Shown: positions 35,941 to 44,494, numbered from the stretch's first letter. The stretch: 64,000 nucleotides of DNA from CANQDT01 sp051878935 (GCA_051878935.1 JBJELB010000015.1:1-64000); one strand, 5' to 3'. A program made the numbers and translations. The notes: generated from the letters alone by a model not told the origin.

Positions 35941-36018
35941 CACATTTTTCCGGATTTATCCATCATAATTTTACACGTTTTTCCCGACTTTTTAACCGGA
36001 TTTAACACATTTTTCCCG
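35941..36018 (-). promoter_or_regulatory. Three helically phased direct repeats upstream of the AAA_14 gene
   Basis: Plus-strand copies CACATTTTTCCGG (35941-35953), CACGTTTTTCCCG (35974-35986) and CACATTTTTCCCG (36006-36018) start 33 and 32 bp apart, about three DNA turns, so they face the same side. CCGGATTTA is also repeated at 35951 and 35996. They end 29 bp before the gene start, over the likely promoter, fitting cooperative binding by a repressor, perhaps the ATPase itself. Confidence 0.65.
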
Positions 36019-36103
36019 AATTCCTAAAGGGTCTTGTTACAATTTTCTATTTGATGTAACACTGGCACCAATCAGCAAACTGTGCACCCCATAAATGAAA
36101 ATG

Positions 36104-36143
36104 ACCCACCGGGTTGCGCATGAAAATCAGAGGCGTGGTGGGT
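36104..36143 (-). terminator. Hairpin downstream of the QueD-like gene
   Basis: ACCCACC (36104-36110) pairs with GGTGGGT (36137-36143); on the minus strand it is followed by CATTTTCATTT. A weak terminator for the Fur/QueD-like operon. Confidence 0.5.
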
Positions 36144-36180
36144 TCTGTTAAATTACTTGATTACATAAGTCTTCAATTGT

Positions 36181-36744
36181 TTATTTTCTATAGCCACACT
36201 TCGGGCATACTCCATTTTCATTCAATGCGATACCACACAGTGGACAGCGCTCCATTTGTCTGTTCGGCGTATATTCCTGGGTTGCGGCATTGACGCCACT
36301 GGTAAAGGTCAGTTTGGCAATATTCAGCTTGTCCTTCAATAAATCATAGACAATCTTAATCATGCCTTCCACAGTCATAGTCTCTTTCGTAACAACCAGC
36401 CGGCAATCCGGATAAGCAGTTGCAAGTTCTGTCTGGAATGCAGGACCTTTCATCTTGTTGGTTGGTGCTCCATTACGTATGCCCTGCTCCTCATAAACAT
36501 TTAAGATTGCAGGCAACAAAGGATCATCCTCTCTCAAAATCAAAGCATGATCAAAGTTTTTCAGAACTTCCCATGCAGTCTTCTGGATTTCATTGCAAGG
36601 GAATACCATATTAACGCCCGGTTCCACAGAATCTTCAACCTCAATGGTCAAAACTCCCGTATGTCCATGCAGATACTGCGCTTCACCTTGAAAGCCATAG
36701 AATCTGTGTGCATACTGCAAATCTAATGTTGTAATACTTCTCAT
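36181..36744 (-). CDS. QueD-like 6-pyruvoyl-tetrahydropterin synthase family protein with zinc ribbon
   Basis: 187 aa. Zinc ligands of the T-fold are visible as His13, His26 and His28 (AHRF ... LHGHTG). The catalytic Cys that in QueD sits four residues before the first His of HGH is Ala22 here, with Glu21 beside it, so the canonical QueD reaction is doubtful; some PTPS subfamilies use Glu instead. The C-terminus adds a Cys4 zinc ribbon (CPLCG ... CPKCG). Lies 11 bp downstream of a Fur-family regulator, so expression follows metal or peroxide control. Confidence 0.8.
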   Translation of the reverse strand: MRSITTLDLQYAHRFYGFQGEAQYLHGHTGVLTIEVEDSVEPGVNMVFPCNEIQKTAWEVLKNFDHALILREDDPLLPAILNVYEEQGIRNGAPTNKMKGPAFQTELATAYPDCRLVVTKETMTVEGMIKIVYDLLKDKLNIAKLTFTSGVNAATQEYTPNRQMERCPLCGIALNENGVCPKCGYRK

Positions 36745-36755
36745 AACAAATCCTC

Positions 36756-37148
36756 CTATTCCATGTGATATTTACGACACTCCGGACAAATACCCGTAAA
36801 GATTATATTATGACCGGTAAACACAAAATTATGGTCATCTTTGATTTTACTCTCCAGATCTTCCATATACTCCATATCCACATCAAAAAGGCGGCCACAC
36901 TTTTCACATTTCACATGATAATGCTTCTGACATACATGTTCAAAACGGTCTGCGCCTCCCGGGATTTCAATTTTAAGGATCTGACCCGTCTTAGATAGAC
37001 GGTTTAAGTTCCGGTATACAGTTGCCCTGCTGATATTAGGATGTTCTTTTACAACCTCATCATAAATCTCATCAGCTGTAGCATGACACTGCAAGCGGTT
37101 AACTGTTTCTAAAATCAAAGAACATTGAATCGTATTTCTTTTAATCAT
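36756..37148 (-). CDS. Fur-family metalloregulator, PerR/Fur type
   Basis: 130 aa. Winged helix with ISRATVYRNLNRL (about 39-51), then metal sites: His36, His76 and His78 (HYH), Asp89, and the structural Cys4 site Cys81/Cys84/Cys121/Cys124. The ligand corresponding to PerR Asp85 is Glu70, a Fur-like feature, while Asp89 is PerR-like, so sensor specificity is undecided. ATG 37148 is chosen because family homology begins at MIKRNTIQ. Its promoter lies wholly inside the palindrome at 37168-37208, implying autoregulation. Confidence 0.88.
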   Translation of the reverse strand: MIKRNTIQCSLILETVNRLQCHATADEIYDEVVKEHPNISRATVYRNLNRLSKTGQILKIEIPGGADRFEHVCQKHYHVKCEKCGRLFDVDMEYMEDLESKIKDDHNFVFTGHNIIFTGICPECRKYHME

Positions 37149-37167
37149 TGTAATAAACCCCAACAGT

Positions 37168-37208
37168 ATTTTATCCTTATTGATATTGTATATCAATAAG
37201 GATAAAAT
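37168..37208 (-). promoter_or_regulatory. Palindromic operator and promoter of the Fur-family gene
   Basis: Perfect 18-bp arms (37168-37185 and 37191-37208) around a 5-bp centre; right arm TATCAATAAGGATAAAAT. On the minus strand the promoter TTGATA, 17 bp, TAAAAT is embedded in it. Resembles doubled Fur/Per boxes. Confidence 0.88.
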
Positions 37209-37263
37209 GTCAATCTTTCATTTTGAATCAATCTATGCGATGCATATTTTACTCGATATACCT

Positions 37264-37920
37264 CTATTCATCATAGTTCATATGTACTTCTCTTAACGCC
37301 AAATACATCGCTTTATATTCAGAATCAATACAATGTAACGGCTGCATATTAATTTCCACAGCATTAAAACCGTTTGCCTTATAAAATTTTTCTGCTTCTG
37401 GAAGTGAATGTAAAAACAATGCTTTAAAACCTAGCACTTCATTCATTAAAGAATATGAAAAATCTATAATGCTCCGCATAATCCATGCAGATAATGGTAA
37501 ATCATCTCCCTCATACTCAAAGAATACGTCTTGATATTTCTCGTCTACAGCAAACATTTTTATTTCAATTGCAGAAATACCACATATCTCTATATCAAAT
37601 TCTTCTCCTATGACTTTGGTCTCCTCTTCATCTAGCCTTATTCTGTCTTCATATGGTATTGCCGTTGCTGCTAATGTATAATATGAAACTACATCTCTTT
37701 CAATTTCAATGTCATTCTCATCATACATAACATTCCATACAACATACGTTACGCCATCACCTGATTTTTTATACTCGCTTGCCTCTTCACTGATAAAATC
37801 ATTAAAATTTTCGTAACCTTCTCCTGCATGAAATGCTTTCATTTGAGATGAAAAATCCTGATGTGATTGTTCTAACGACAATACATCAGGATTAAAATAT
37901 GCTACATGTTTATGCGCCAT
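37264..37920 (-). CDS. GNAT-fold protein, probable toxin of a TA pair
   Basis: 218 aa from ATG 37920 (MAHKHVAYF; a TTG/ATG-type start at 37938 would overlap the upstream gene). GNAT fold features: EIKMFAVDEKYQD strand, a helix, GFKALFLHS, and the C-terminal AEKFYKANGF. The acetyl-CoA pyrophosphate loop (usually R/Q-x2-G-x-G/A) reads GDDLPLSAW, so cofactor binding may be altered. It is preceded by a 50-aa basic protein ending 1-2 bp before its start, an arrangement like GNAT toxin/antitoxin modules. The TA role is inference. Confidence 0.6.
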   Translation of the reverse strand: MAHKHVAYFNPDVLSLEQSHQDFSSQMKAFHAGEGYENFNDFISEEASEYKKSGDGVTYVVWNVMYDENDIEIERDVVSYYTLAATAIPYEDRIRLDEEETKVIGEEFDIEICGISAIEIKMFAVDEKYQDVFFEYEGDDLPLSAWIMRSIIDFSYSLMNEVLGFKALFLHSLPEAEKFYKANGFNAVEINMQPLHCIDSEYKAMYLALREVHMNYDE

Positions 37921-37921
37921 T

Positions 37922-38074
37922 CTATTTTCTATTGCCAAATAACTTCCCTGCTTTCTTACAAGAATCTAAGAATTCCTTGGTCACTTTGTTTTCATTAAAT
38001 TCACGTACAAATTTGGTGGATTCTTGTTTTTTTACAACAGCTATTCTATTAATAGGTTTTGCTAATACAGCCAT
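37922..38074 (-). CDS. 50-aa basic protein, probable antitoxin
   Basis: ATG 38074 preceded by AAGGAGGGG. Begins MAVLAKPINRIAVV and ends KKAGKLFGNRK. The MAVLAKP start recurs in small proteins I associate with GNAT-type toxins in Firmicutes, but this is from memory. TAG at 37922-37924 is followed by the GNAT ATG after one base, so translation is coupled. Own promoter with an inverted repeat over the -35. Confidence 0.6.
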   Translation of the reverse strand: MAVLAKPINRIAVVKKQESTKFVREFNENKVTKEFLDSCKKAGKLFGNRK

Positions 38075-38128
38075 TTTCTTCCCCTCCTTTTTGTCCGCGT
38101 AATGATTTATTTTTCTGTTCCCAGTCAT

Positions 38129-38164
38129 ATTGTACCACCTCAGTTATCTAATTTCAACAACTGA
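38129..38164 (-). promoter_or_regulatory. Promoter and inverted repeat of the TA-like pair
   Basis: Minus-strand TTGAAA (38152-38157), 17-bp spacer, TACAAT (38129-38134). TCAGTT (38140-38145) and AACTGA (38159-38164) form an inverted repeat flanking the -35, a possible autoregulatory site. Confidence 0.6.
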
Positions 38165-38338
38165 GCATATAAGCAACACTATGTAATATAGCATTTTGCT
38201 TTTTCACAGTCTATCACATACTCAGTTTGAAATCAAGCATTTTTTACATATTATGTAAATTGTATTCACAATTATTCTTCCAATTATGCATTTTTTTCAT
38301 GGTCCCTACCGCCAATTCTCACCTTCTAACCCCACACA
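38165..38338. other. AT-rich spacer without a gene
   Basis: No open frame with a ribosome site. The only feature is the 17-bp palindrome TTTACATA-T-TATGTAAA at 38243-38259, an unassigned possible operator. Confidence 0.4.
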
Positions 38339-38382
38339 AAAGTGCCCTACATCAGCCATTTAAACTGATATAGGACACCTTA
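38339..38382. terminator. Terminator between prfA and the TA-like pair
   Basis: Stem AGTGCCCTACATCAG (38341-38355) with CTGATATAGGACACCT (38365-38380). On the minus strand followed by TTTTGTG, so it ends the rho/rpmE...prfA direction; plus-strand side also T-rich. Confidence 0.75.
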
Positions 38383-38438
38383 TTTTCATATCTCATTGTC
38401 TAATTTTCAAACTCACATCAAAACTTGGTCTATCTCCC

Positions 38439-39512
38439 CTAGTTTTCGTTCATCTTTGCCAACTTAGCCGTTTGGTCCGCAGTCGTCAACGCATCGATAA
38501 CTTCCTGCAAATCACCATTTAAAATTGCCTCTAAACGATGAAGGGTTAATTTAATTCGATGATCGGTAACGCGTCCCTGTGGGAAGTTGTAAGTACGAAT
38601 CTTCTCTGAACGGTCACCGGTGCCGATCTGACTTCTGCGGGCTTCCGCTTCCGCATCATGTGCTTTTTCTAATTCCAGCTCATACAGCTTCGAACGCAAT
38701 ACCTTTAATGCCTTGTCTTTGTTCTTTAGCTGAGATTTTTCATCCTGACAGGAGATGACGATACCGGTTGGAATATGAGTTAAACGAACCGCAGAATCCG
38801 TCGTATTGACACACTGTCCACCGTTACCGGATGCACGGAATACATCGAAACGGCAATCGTTCATATCCAGCTCTACGTCTACTTCTTCTGCCTCCGGCAT
38901 GATGGCTACGGTCGCGGTGGAAGTATGGATACGTCCACCGGATTCCGTGACCGGGATACGTTGTACACGGTGCACACCACTCTCATATTTGAGTTTAGAA
39001 TAAGCACCGTTTCCTGTAATCATAAAGACAGCTTCCTTGAAACCACCAATTCCGTTTTCATTCAAACTAATCATCTCTGTTTTCCAGCGATTGCTGTCCG
39101 CATAGCTCTTATACATGCGGTAAAGCTCCGCTGCAAACAAGGCGGCTTCATCGCCACCGGCACCGGCACGGATTTCCACGATAACGTTTTTGTCATCATT
39201 CGGGTCTTTGGGAATTAATAAAATTTTAATCTGTTCTTCCAGTTGCGAAACCTTTTCCTTTGCCGCTGCCAATTCTTCTTTCGCAAGCTCACGCATCTCT
39301 TCATCGCTCTCTTCTTCTATCATCTCTAAGCTGTCGGCGATGTTTTGTTTCTCTGCTTTGTATTGCTGATATGCTTCTACAATCGGAGTTAATTCGCTCT
39401 GTTCCTTCATCAGGTCACGAAACTTCTGCTGGTTTGCCGTCACATCCGGATCATTCAATTCTTCCAGTACAATCGCCAGACGTTCTACCAAATCATCTAA
39501 TTTATCAAACAT
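38439..39512 (-). CDS. prfA: Peptide chain release factor 1
   Basis: 357 aa. Reads UAA/UAG stops and triggers peptide release. GGQ motif in SGNGGQCVNTTDSAVRL, with the Gln methylated by PrmC, encoded just upstream; the stop-codon tripeptide is PVT (RIPVTESGG), the RF1 form. Acidic coiled N-terminal domain. Order prmC-prfA is typical. Confidence 0.97.
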   Translation of the reverse strand: MFDKLDDLVERLAIVLEELNDPDVTANQQKFRDLMKEQSELTPIVEAYQQYKAEKQNIADSLEMIEEESDEEMRELAKEELAAAKEKVSQLEEQIKILLIPKDPNDDKNVIVEIRAGAGGDEAALFAAELYRMYKSYADSNRWKTEMISLNENGIGGFKEAVFMITGNGAYSKLKYESGVHRVQRIPVTESGGRIHTSTATVAIMPEAEEVDVELDMNDCRFDVFRASGNGGQCVNTTDSAVRLTHIPTGIVISCQDEKSQLKNKDKALKVLRSKLYELELEKAHDAEAEARRSQIGTGDRSEKIRTYNFPQGRVTDHRIKLTLHRLEAILNGDLQEVIDALTTADQTAKLAKMNEN

Positions 39513-39541
39513 ATCTTTCTTCCTTTCCTATCACTTCTATT

Positions 39542-40390
39542 CTATCTGTCCCATTTGCCATATACGATTCGATCCAGGCCCGCTAAATCCTGCACACATA
39601 CTACATCGGTAAAGCCCACAGTCTGCATCATATCCATTACTGCTTCGCGTTGGTCATATCCAATCTCATAATACAACCATCCGCCTTTTTTCAGGAAATG
39701 TGTCGCCTGTTCTGTTATTTTCCGGTAAAAACGCAGTCCGTCTTCCGCTCCATCCAACGCCAGTCTCGGTTCATGGCTCTTAACCTCTTCCATCAGAGTC
39801 TCGCACTCTGCACTCGCAATATAGGGTGGATTGGATACGATGACATCATAAGCATCTTCCGGCACCTGTAGAAACAAATCACTCTGCAATACCGTCAGAG
39901 TATTCTCCGGTACCCCGAGCAGCCGTGCATTTTCCTGTGCTACTGCCAAGGCCTTTTCCGAAACATCGACTAACGTGATCTTCTCTGCCTCTAACAGCAA
40001 AGACAATGTAATCCCAATGCAGCCGGAACCGGTACACATATCCAATAGACGGATTCCTTTGGACTGCTCTGATATGATGCGTTCAATCAGGCATTCCGTA
40101 TCCTGACGCGGGATCAGAACTGCCGGGCTCACCCGAAAATCAAAACCGTAAAAGTTCTGAATTCCCGTAATATACTGCACCGGTTCGCGCCCGCAACGCC
40201 TTTTGATGTACGCACAATACTTCCGGTATCCTATTTCCTGTACCGGTTCGTACATACACAGATAATAATCCGCTTTCGTAAGAGAAAATACCGCTTCGAA
40301 CAGAATCCATGCATCCACAGCGGCATCTGTAATCTGTGCGGACTCCAGACTCTCAACCCCCATGTCCAAACAATCTTTATATGAAATCAT
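39542..40390 (-). CDS. prmC: Peptide chain release factor N5-glutamine methyltransferase
   Basis: 282 aa. SAM-binding motif LLDMCTGSGCIGI and catalytic NPPY (VSNPPYIAS). Methylates the GGQ Gln of RF1/RF2. ATG 40390 preferred over a GTG at 40399: AGCAGG lies about eight bases before it. 12 bp after the DUF1385 gene. Confidence 0.95.
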   Translation of the reverse strand: MISYKDCLDMGVESLESAQITDAAVDAWILFEAVFSLTKADYYLCMYEPVQEIGYRKYCAYIKRRCGREPVQYITGIQNFYGFDFRVSPAVLIPRQDTECLIERIISEQSKGIRLLDMCTGSGCIGITLSLLLEAEKITLVDVSEKALAVAQENARLLGVPENTLTVLQSDLFLQVPEDAYDVIVSNPPYIASAECETLMEEVKSHEPRLALDGAEDGLRFYRKITEQATHFLKKGGWLYYEIGYDQREAVMDMMQTVGFTDVVCVQDLAGLDRIVYGKWDR

Positions 40391-40402
40391 TTCATACACC
40401 TG

Positions 40403-41356
40403 CTAATCTTCCAGCTCTCCATTTCTCTCTGCTTCCAGATAAGCTCGCCAGTCCAGTACCTCCTCTACAGAACGAATCGCAACTTCAATCATCGAATCAT
40501 CCGGCTCTGCTGTCGATAATTTCTGCAGCATCAGTCCCGGTTTACTGAGCCACGAAACAAGCGGATGGTCAGATTTCCCGGCCAAACGAATCACCTCATA
40601 GGAGAGACCTGCAATCACAGGTACTAATAAAACGCGGAATAAGATTCGATATTTTACATCACTCACACGTACAAACATAAACACAATAATACTAATAAGC
40701 ATCACAAACAACAAAAAACTGGTTCCGCAACGCTTATGTAACCTTGTATGTTTTCGAACATTTTCCACCGTTAAATCATCTCCGGCTTCCAGACAGTTAA
40801 TCGTCTTATGCTCCGCCCCATGATACATAAAAACGCGTTGAATATCCTTCATCCTGGAAATCAGAAACATGTACGTAAAGAAAATCATAAGTCTTACAAT
40901 GCCTTCCACTGCACTCAGCAATACATAGGAATGAATGTGTTTACTGAAAATACTCACCAGTCCGTACGGCAATACCATAAAAATGGCCACTGCCAGTATG
41001 ATTCCCAGAGTCATAGAGACTCCCATAATGACAGAATTAAACTTATCGCCCAGCTTTTCTGTCAAAAACTGTTCGAATTTGCCCGGTGTTTCTTCTTCCT
41101 CATCGATTCCTTCCAAGACACAATCCGTAGAAAAAGTCAATGCTTTTGAACCAACTACCAGAGATTCTACAAAATTCACTACCCCACGGATTAATGGCAG
41201 ACGAGCCCATTTATGCTTTTCCGCAAAACTGACCGTCTTTTTCTTATCCACAACAATCTCTCCGTTTGGTTTGCGAACAGCGATTGCCGTCAGGTTCTGA
41301 TTTTTCATCATAACCCCTTCCATCACTGCCTGTCCGCCAATGTAAGTTCTCTTCAT
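40403..41356 (-). CDS. DUF1385 membrane protein (YqhQ-like)
   Basis: 317 aa. Start MKRTYIGGQAVMEGVMM is the DUF1385 signature; upstream in-frame codons are rejected because AGGAGGG precedes ATG 41356. Several transmembrane segments between about 90 and 240 and a conserved GAEHKTINCLEAG. Function unknown; it neighbours rpmE, prmC and prfA in many Clostridia. Confidence 0.92.
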   Translation of the reverse strand: MKRTYIGGQAVMEGVMMKNQNLTAIAVRKPNGEIVVDKKKTVSFAEKHKWARLPLIRGVVNFVESLVVGSKALTFSTDCVLEGIDEEEETPGKFEQFLTEKLGDKFNSVIMGVSMTLGIILAVAIFMVLPYGLVSIFSKHIHSYVLLSAVEGIVRLMIFFTYMFLISRMKDIQRVFMYHGAEHKTINCLEAGDDLTVENVRKHTRLHKRCGTSFLLFVMLISIIVFMFVRVSDVKYRILFRVLLVPVIAGLSYEVIRLAGKSDHPLVSWLSKPGLMLQKLSTAEPDDSMIEVAIRSVEEVLDWRAYLEAERNGELED

Positions 41357-41413
41357 TCCAAACCCTCCTAATAAAAATAGGTTGAGATTCCACAACCTCA
41401 ACCTACTTGATTC

Positions 41414-41623
41414 TTAGTTATCCTGACTCATGCCATACTTACGATTGAACTTATCAATACGTCCGCGAGCTTGTGCTGCTTTCTGCTGTCCTGTGTAGAA
41501 CGAATGACATTTAGAACAAATCTCAACGTGGATATCCTCTTTTGTTGAACCTGTTACAAATTCATTTCCACAGTTACATACAACTTTGGCCTGATAATAA
41601 TCTGGATGTATTCCTTCGCGCAT
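41414..41623 (-). CDS. rpmE: 50S ribosomal protein L31 (zinc type)
   Basis: 69 aa. Starts MREGIHPDYYQAKVVCNCG; four zinc cysteines (CNC ... CSKC) mark the C+ form. ATG 41623 preferred to a GTG at 41632 as GAGAGGTG precedes it and L31 proteins start here. Own promoter at 41687. Confidence 0.97.
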   Translation of the reverse strand: MREGIHPDYYQAKVVCNCGNEFVTGSTKEDIHVEICSKCHSFYTGQQKAAQARGRIDKFNRKYGMSQDN

Positions 41624-41686
41624 ATTATTCACCTCTCATACTTTATTTCCAACCGATTACGGTTAATTTCTATAAACAGCTTTCTA

Positions 41687-41715
41687 ATTATAGCATAGCG
41701 TTTTTTTTAATGCAA
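41687..41715 (-). promoter_or_regulatory. rpmE promoter
   Basis: Minus-strand TTGCAT (41710-41715), 17-bp spacer, TATAAT (41687-41692) preceded by TGC (extended -10). It overlaps the rho stop region. Confidence 0.75.
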
Positions 41716-41723
41716 GATAAAAA

Positions 41724-43130
41724 TTATTTATTTTTTGGTCGAACCAGAGAACGTTTCACCAGCTCCACAAATTCCTCATTGGTTTTCGTCTTAACGAACA
41801 GAGATAAGACCTCTTCTGTTATTTCTTCCGTCCGTCCTCTTGTCAATTCGCGATGGATCGCATAGGCAGCTTCCTGTTCATCCCTTGACAGCAATAAATC
41901 ATCCCTTCTGGTACCGGATTTGACAATATCTATGGCAGGAAAGATACGTCTTTCTGATAAAGTACGGTCTAATACCAATTCCATGTTACCCGTTCCTTTA
42001 AACTCCTCAAAGACAACATCATCCATCTTACTGCCGGTATCAATTAATGCAGTGGCCAGGATTGTCAGACTTCCACCCTCTCTCATGTTTCTGGCTGCTC
42101 CAAAAAATTTCTTCGGCATGTGAAGCGCTGCCGGATCCAGACCGCCGGTCAGGGTTCTGCCACTCGGTGCCACCGTCAGATTATATGCCCGTGCCAGACG
42201 GGTAATACTATCCAACAGAATCACAACATCCTTTTTATGCTCCACCAAGCGTTTCGCACGCTCTAACACCATCTCAGATACCCGTTTGTGATGCTCCGGC
42301 AACTCATCAAAAGTGGAATGAATGACCTCTACATTTTCACCGGCAATGGATTCCTTGATATCCGTCACTTCCTCGGGGCGTTCATCGATTAATAAGACAA
42401 TTAACTGAATGTCCTTATACTGTCTGGAAATCGTTTTTGCAATCTGCTTTAACAGCGTTGTCTTACCTGTCTTTGGCGGTGATACGATCATACCACGCTG
42501 TCCTTTTCCAATCGGACTTAAGATATCCATAATACGCATCGGCAAGGGTGCATCCACACAAGCCAGACGAATTCTCTCATCCGGAAAAACCGGCGTCAGG
42601 TTTTCGAAGCTGGTACGTTTCTGTGCCAGATACGGTGACTCATCATTGACTGACAAAACATACAATAACGCACTAAACTTCTCATTCATCGTCTTAACGC
42701 GGATATTACCTTTTATAATATCTCCCGTTTTCAGATTAAATCTTCGGATTTGCGCCGGTGAAACATAGATATCATTCTCACCCGGCAGATAGTTATCACA
42801 TCGGATAAAACCAAAGCCATCCGGCATAACCTCTAAAATGCCGTTCGCAATCTCACCACTGTCCAGCTGTGACTTGAGTTCCTGAGACATTTCATTCCCC
42901 TGTTCCATTGTCTTTTCCTGCTGTGTTTCCTGTGGCTGTGTCTTCTCGGACACAAGGCGCTCCTGCTGTTTTCTCTTCGTCTGTGGTTCTTCCGGTTCTT
43001 TCAGTTTCGAAAGAAGCTCCGCCTTACGCATCGTGGTGACTCCCGTTATTCCTTTTTCCTTTGCATAGCGTCTTAATTCCGCAAGCGACATTACATCAAA
43101 ATCATATTCCATTTCTTTACTTCCATTCAT
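41724..43130 (-). CDS. rho: Transcription termination factor Rho
   Basis: 468 aa hexameric RNA helicase. N-terminal helical domain (LAELRRYAKEKGITG), a Gln/Glu/Lys linker (about 45-90), cold-shock RNA-binding domain (GFGFIRCDNYLPGENDIYVS), Walker A PPKTGKTTLL, Walker B DVVILLDSITRLARAYN. ATG 43112 with GGAAG upstream is an alternative start. Confidence 0.97.
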   Translation of the reverse strand: MNGSKEMEYDFDVMSLAELRRYAKEKGITGVTTMRKAELLSKLKEPEEPQTKRKQQERLVSEKTQPQETQQEKTMEQGNEMSQELKSQLDSGEIANGILEVMPDGFGFIRCDNYLPGENDIYVSPAQIRRFNLKTGDIIKGNIRVKTMNEKFSALLYVLSVNDESPYLAQKRTSFENLTPVFPDERIRLACVDAPLPMRIMDILSPIGKGQRGMIVSPPKTGKTTLLKQIAKTISRQYKDIQLIVLLIDERPEEVTDIKESIAGENVEVIHSTFDELPEHHKRVSEMVLERAKRLVEHKKDVVILLDSITRLARAYNLTVAPSGRTLTGGLDPAALHMPKKFFGAARNMREGGSLTILATALIDTGSKMDDVVFEEFKGTGNMELVLDRTLSERRIFPAIDIVKSGTRRDDLLLSRDEQEAAYAIHRELTRGRTEEITEEVLSLFVKTKTNEEFVELVKRSLVRPKNK

Positions 43131-43157
43131 TTTTACTCATCAACTAATATCGGATAC

Positions 43158-43186
43158 ATTATATAATAGAAAACAAATTTTCACAA
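43158..43186 (-). promoter_or_regulatory. rho promoter
   Basis: Minus-strand TTGTGA (43181-43186), 17-bp spacer, TATAAT (43158-43163). Confidence 0.75.
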
Positions 43187-43221
43187 GTAAGGAATTCGGA
43201 AGGTCACTCAGTTCAAATCGG

Positions 43222-43250
43222 TTGCGATACCTCCCGGATTGTGATATGAT
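43222..43250 (+). promoter_or_regulatory. Malic enzyme promoter
   Basis: TTGCGA (43222-43227), 17-bp spacer, TATGAT (43245-43250), 32 bp before the ATG. Confidence 0.7.
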
Positions 43251-43281
43251 GAATACAAATTTTTTTAAAGAAGGTACAGTC

Positions 43282-44478
43282 ATGGATTATAATAAGCTCG
43301 CATTAGAAATGCATGAAAAACACAAAGGAAAAATTGGAATCGTATCCAAAGTATCCGTAAAAACAAGAGAAGATTTAAGCACCGCCTATACTCCCGGTGT
43401 TGCAGAGCCTTGCCGCAAAATTGCAGCAAACCCGGATGATGTATATCGATATACTGCGAAAGGCAATCTGGTTGCAGTTGTCAGCGATGGTACTGCTGTT
43501 TTGGGATTAGGAGATATCGGACCCAAAGCAGCGATACCGGTTATGGAAGGGAAAGCGATTTTATTCAAGGAATTTGCAGGCATTGATGCATTTCCAATCT
43601 GTCTGGACACCAAAGATACCGAAGAGATTATTACCGCAGTCAAACAGATTGCTCCGGTTTTTGGCGGTATCAACCTGGAGGATATCTCTGCACCGCGTTG
43701 CTTTGAGATTGAGCGCCGTTTGAAAGAAGAATTGGACATCCCGGTCTTCCATGACGACCAGCATGGTACCGCGATTGTTGTTTCTGCCGGATTAATCAAT
43801 GCTTTAAAGCTGGTAGGCAAGGATATGTCGCAGGCAAAGGTGGTCATCAACGGTGCCGGCTCTGCCGGTATTTCCATTGCAAAACTGTTGTTACAGATTG
43901 GTATCGGTGATATCGTTTTAGTGGATTTAAAGGGTGCTTTGTGCAAAGGTGAAACATGGATGAATGAAGCACAGGCACAGATGGCAGAAATCACAAACAA
44001 AGAAGGGATTCGTGGAGATCTTGCAACGGTTATGAAAGGTCGTGATGTCTTCGTCGGTGTATCTGCGCCAAATATCGTAACCGCTGACATGGTAGCTTCT
44101 ATGGCACAGGACCCTATTGTATTCGCAATGGCAAATCCGACTCCTGAGATCATGCCTGATGAAGCAAAAAAAGGTGGCGTTCGTGTTATGGCTACCGGTC
44201 GCTCCGATTTCCCAAATCAGATTAACAACGTATTAGTATTCCCAGGAATTTTCCGTGGTGCTTTAGATATACAGGCTACCGATATTACCGAAGAAATGAA
44301 AGTTGCCGCAGCAAAAGCCATTGCTTCGATTATCACTGATGAAGAATTAAACGAAGAGTATATTATTCCGGGTGCTTTTGATGAGCGTGTGGCAGATGCC
44401 GTTGCCAATGCGGTATCCGAAGTGGCAATTGCTTCCGGCATTTCCAAGCTGCATAGCCGTCAGCACAAGAACAAATAG
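43282..44478 (+). CDS. NAD(P)-dependent malic enzyme
   Basis: 398 aa, short bacterial type. Oxidative decarboxylation of malate to pyruvate. Conserved TAYTPGVAEPC, VLGLGDIGP, FHDDQHGTAIV, Rossmann VINGAGSAGISI and ANPTPEI. ATG 43282 (MDYNKLAL) has AAAGAAGG upstream. First gene of a plus-strand unit with the radical SAM and DUF4364 genes. Confidence 0.95.
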   Translation: MDYNKLALEMHEKHKGKIGIVSKVSVKTREDLSTAYTPGVAEPCRKIAANPDDVYRYTAKGNLVAVVSDGTAVLGLGDIGPKAAIPVMEGKAILFKEFAGIDAFPICLDTKDTEEIITAVKQIAPVFGGINLEDISAPRCFEIERRLKEELDIPVFHDDQHGTAIVVSAGLINALKLVGKDMSQAKVVINGAGSAGISIAKLLLQIGIGDIVLVDLKGALCKGETWMNEAQAQMAEITNKEGIRGDLATVMKGRDVFVGVSAPNIVTADMVASMAQDPIVFAMANPTPEIMPDEAKKGGVRVMATGRSDFPNQINNVLVFPGIFRGALDIQATDITEEMKVAAAKAIASIITDEELNEEYIIPGAFDERVADAVANAVSEVAIASGISKLHSRQHKNK

Positions 44479-44494
44479 AAGGAGTGCGTTTATC

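Noticed and set aside
35941..36018. CRISPR-like array
   Set aside because: Three 13-bp imperfect repeats with about 20-bp spacers and no cas genes; too short, better explained as operators.
43386..44153. 255-codon frame antisense to the malic enzyme
   Set aside because: Fully inside a strongly recognised gene on the other strand; Ser/Thr/Pro-rich composition is typical of an antisense shadow.
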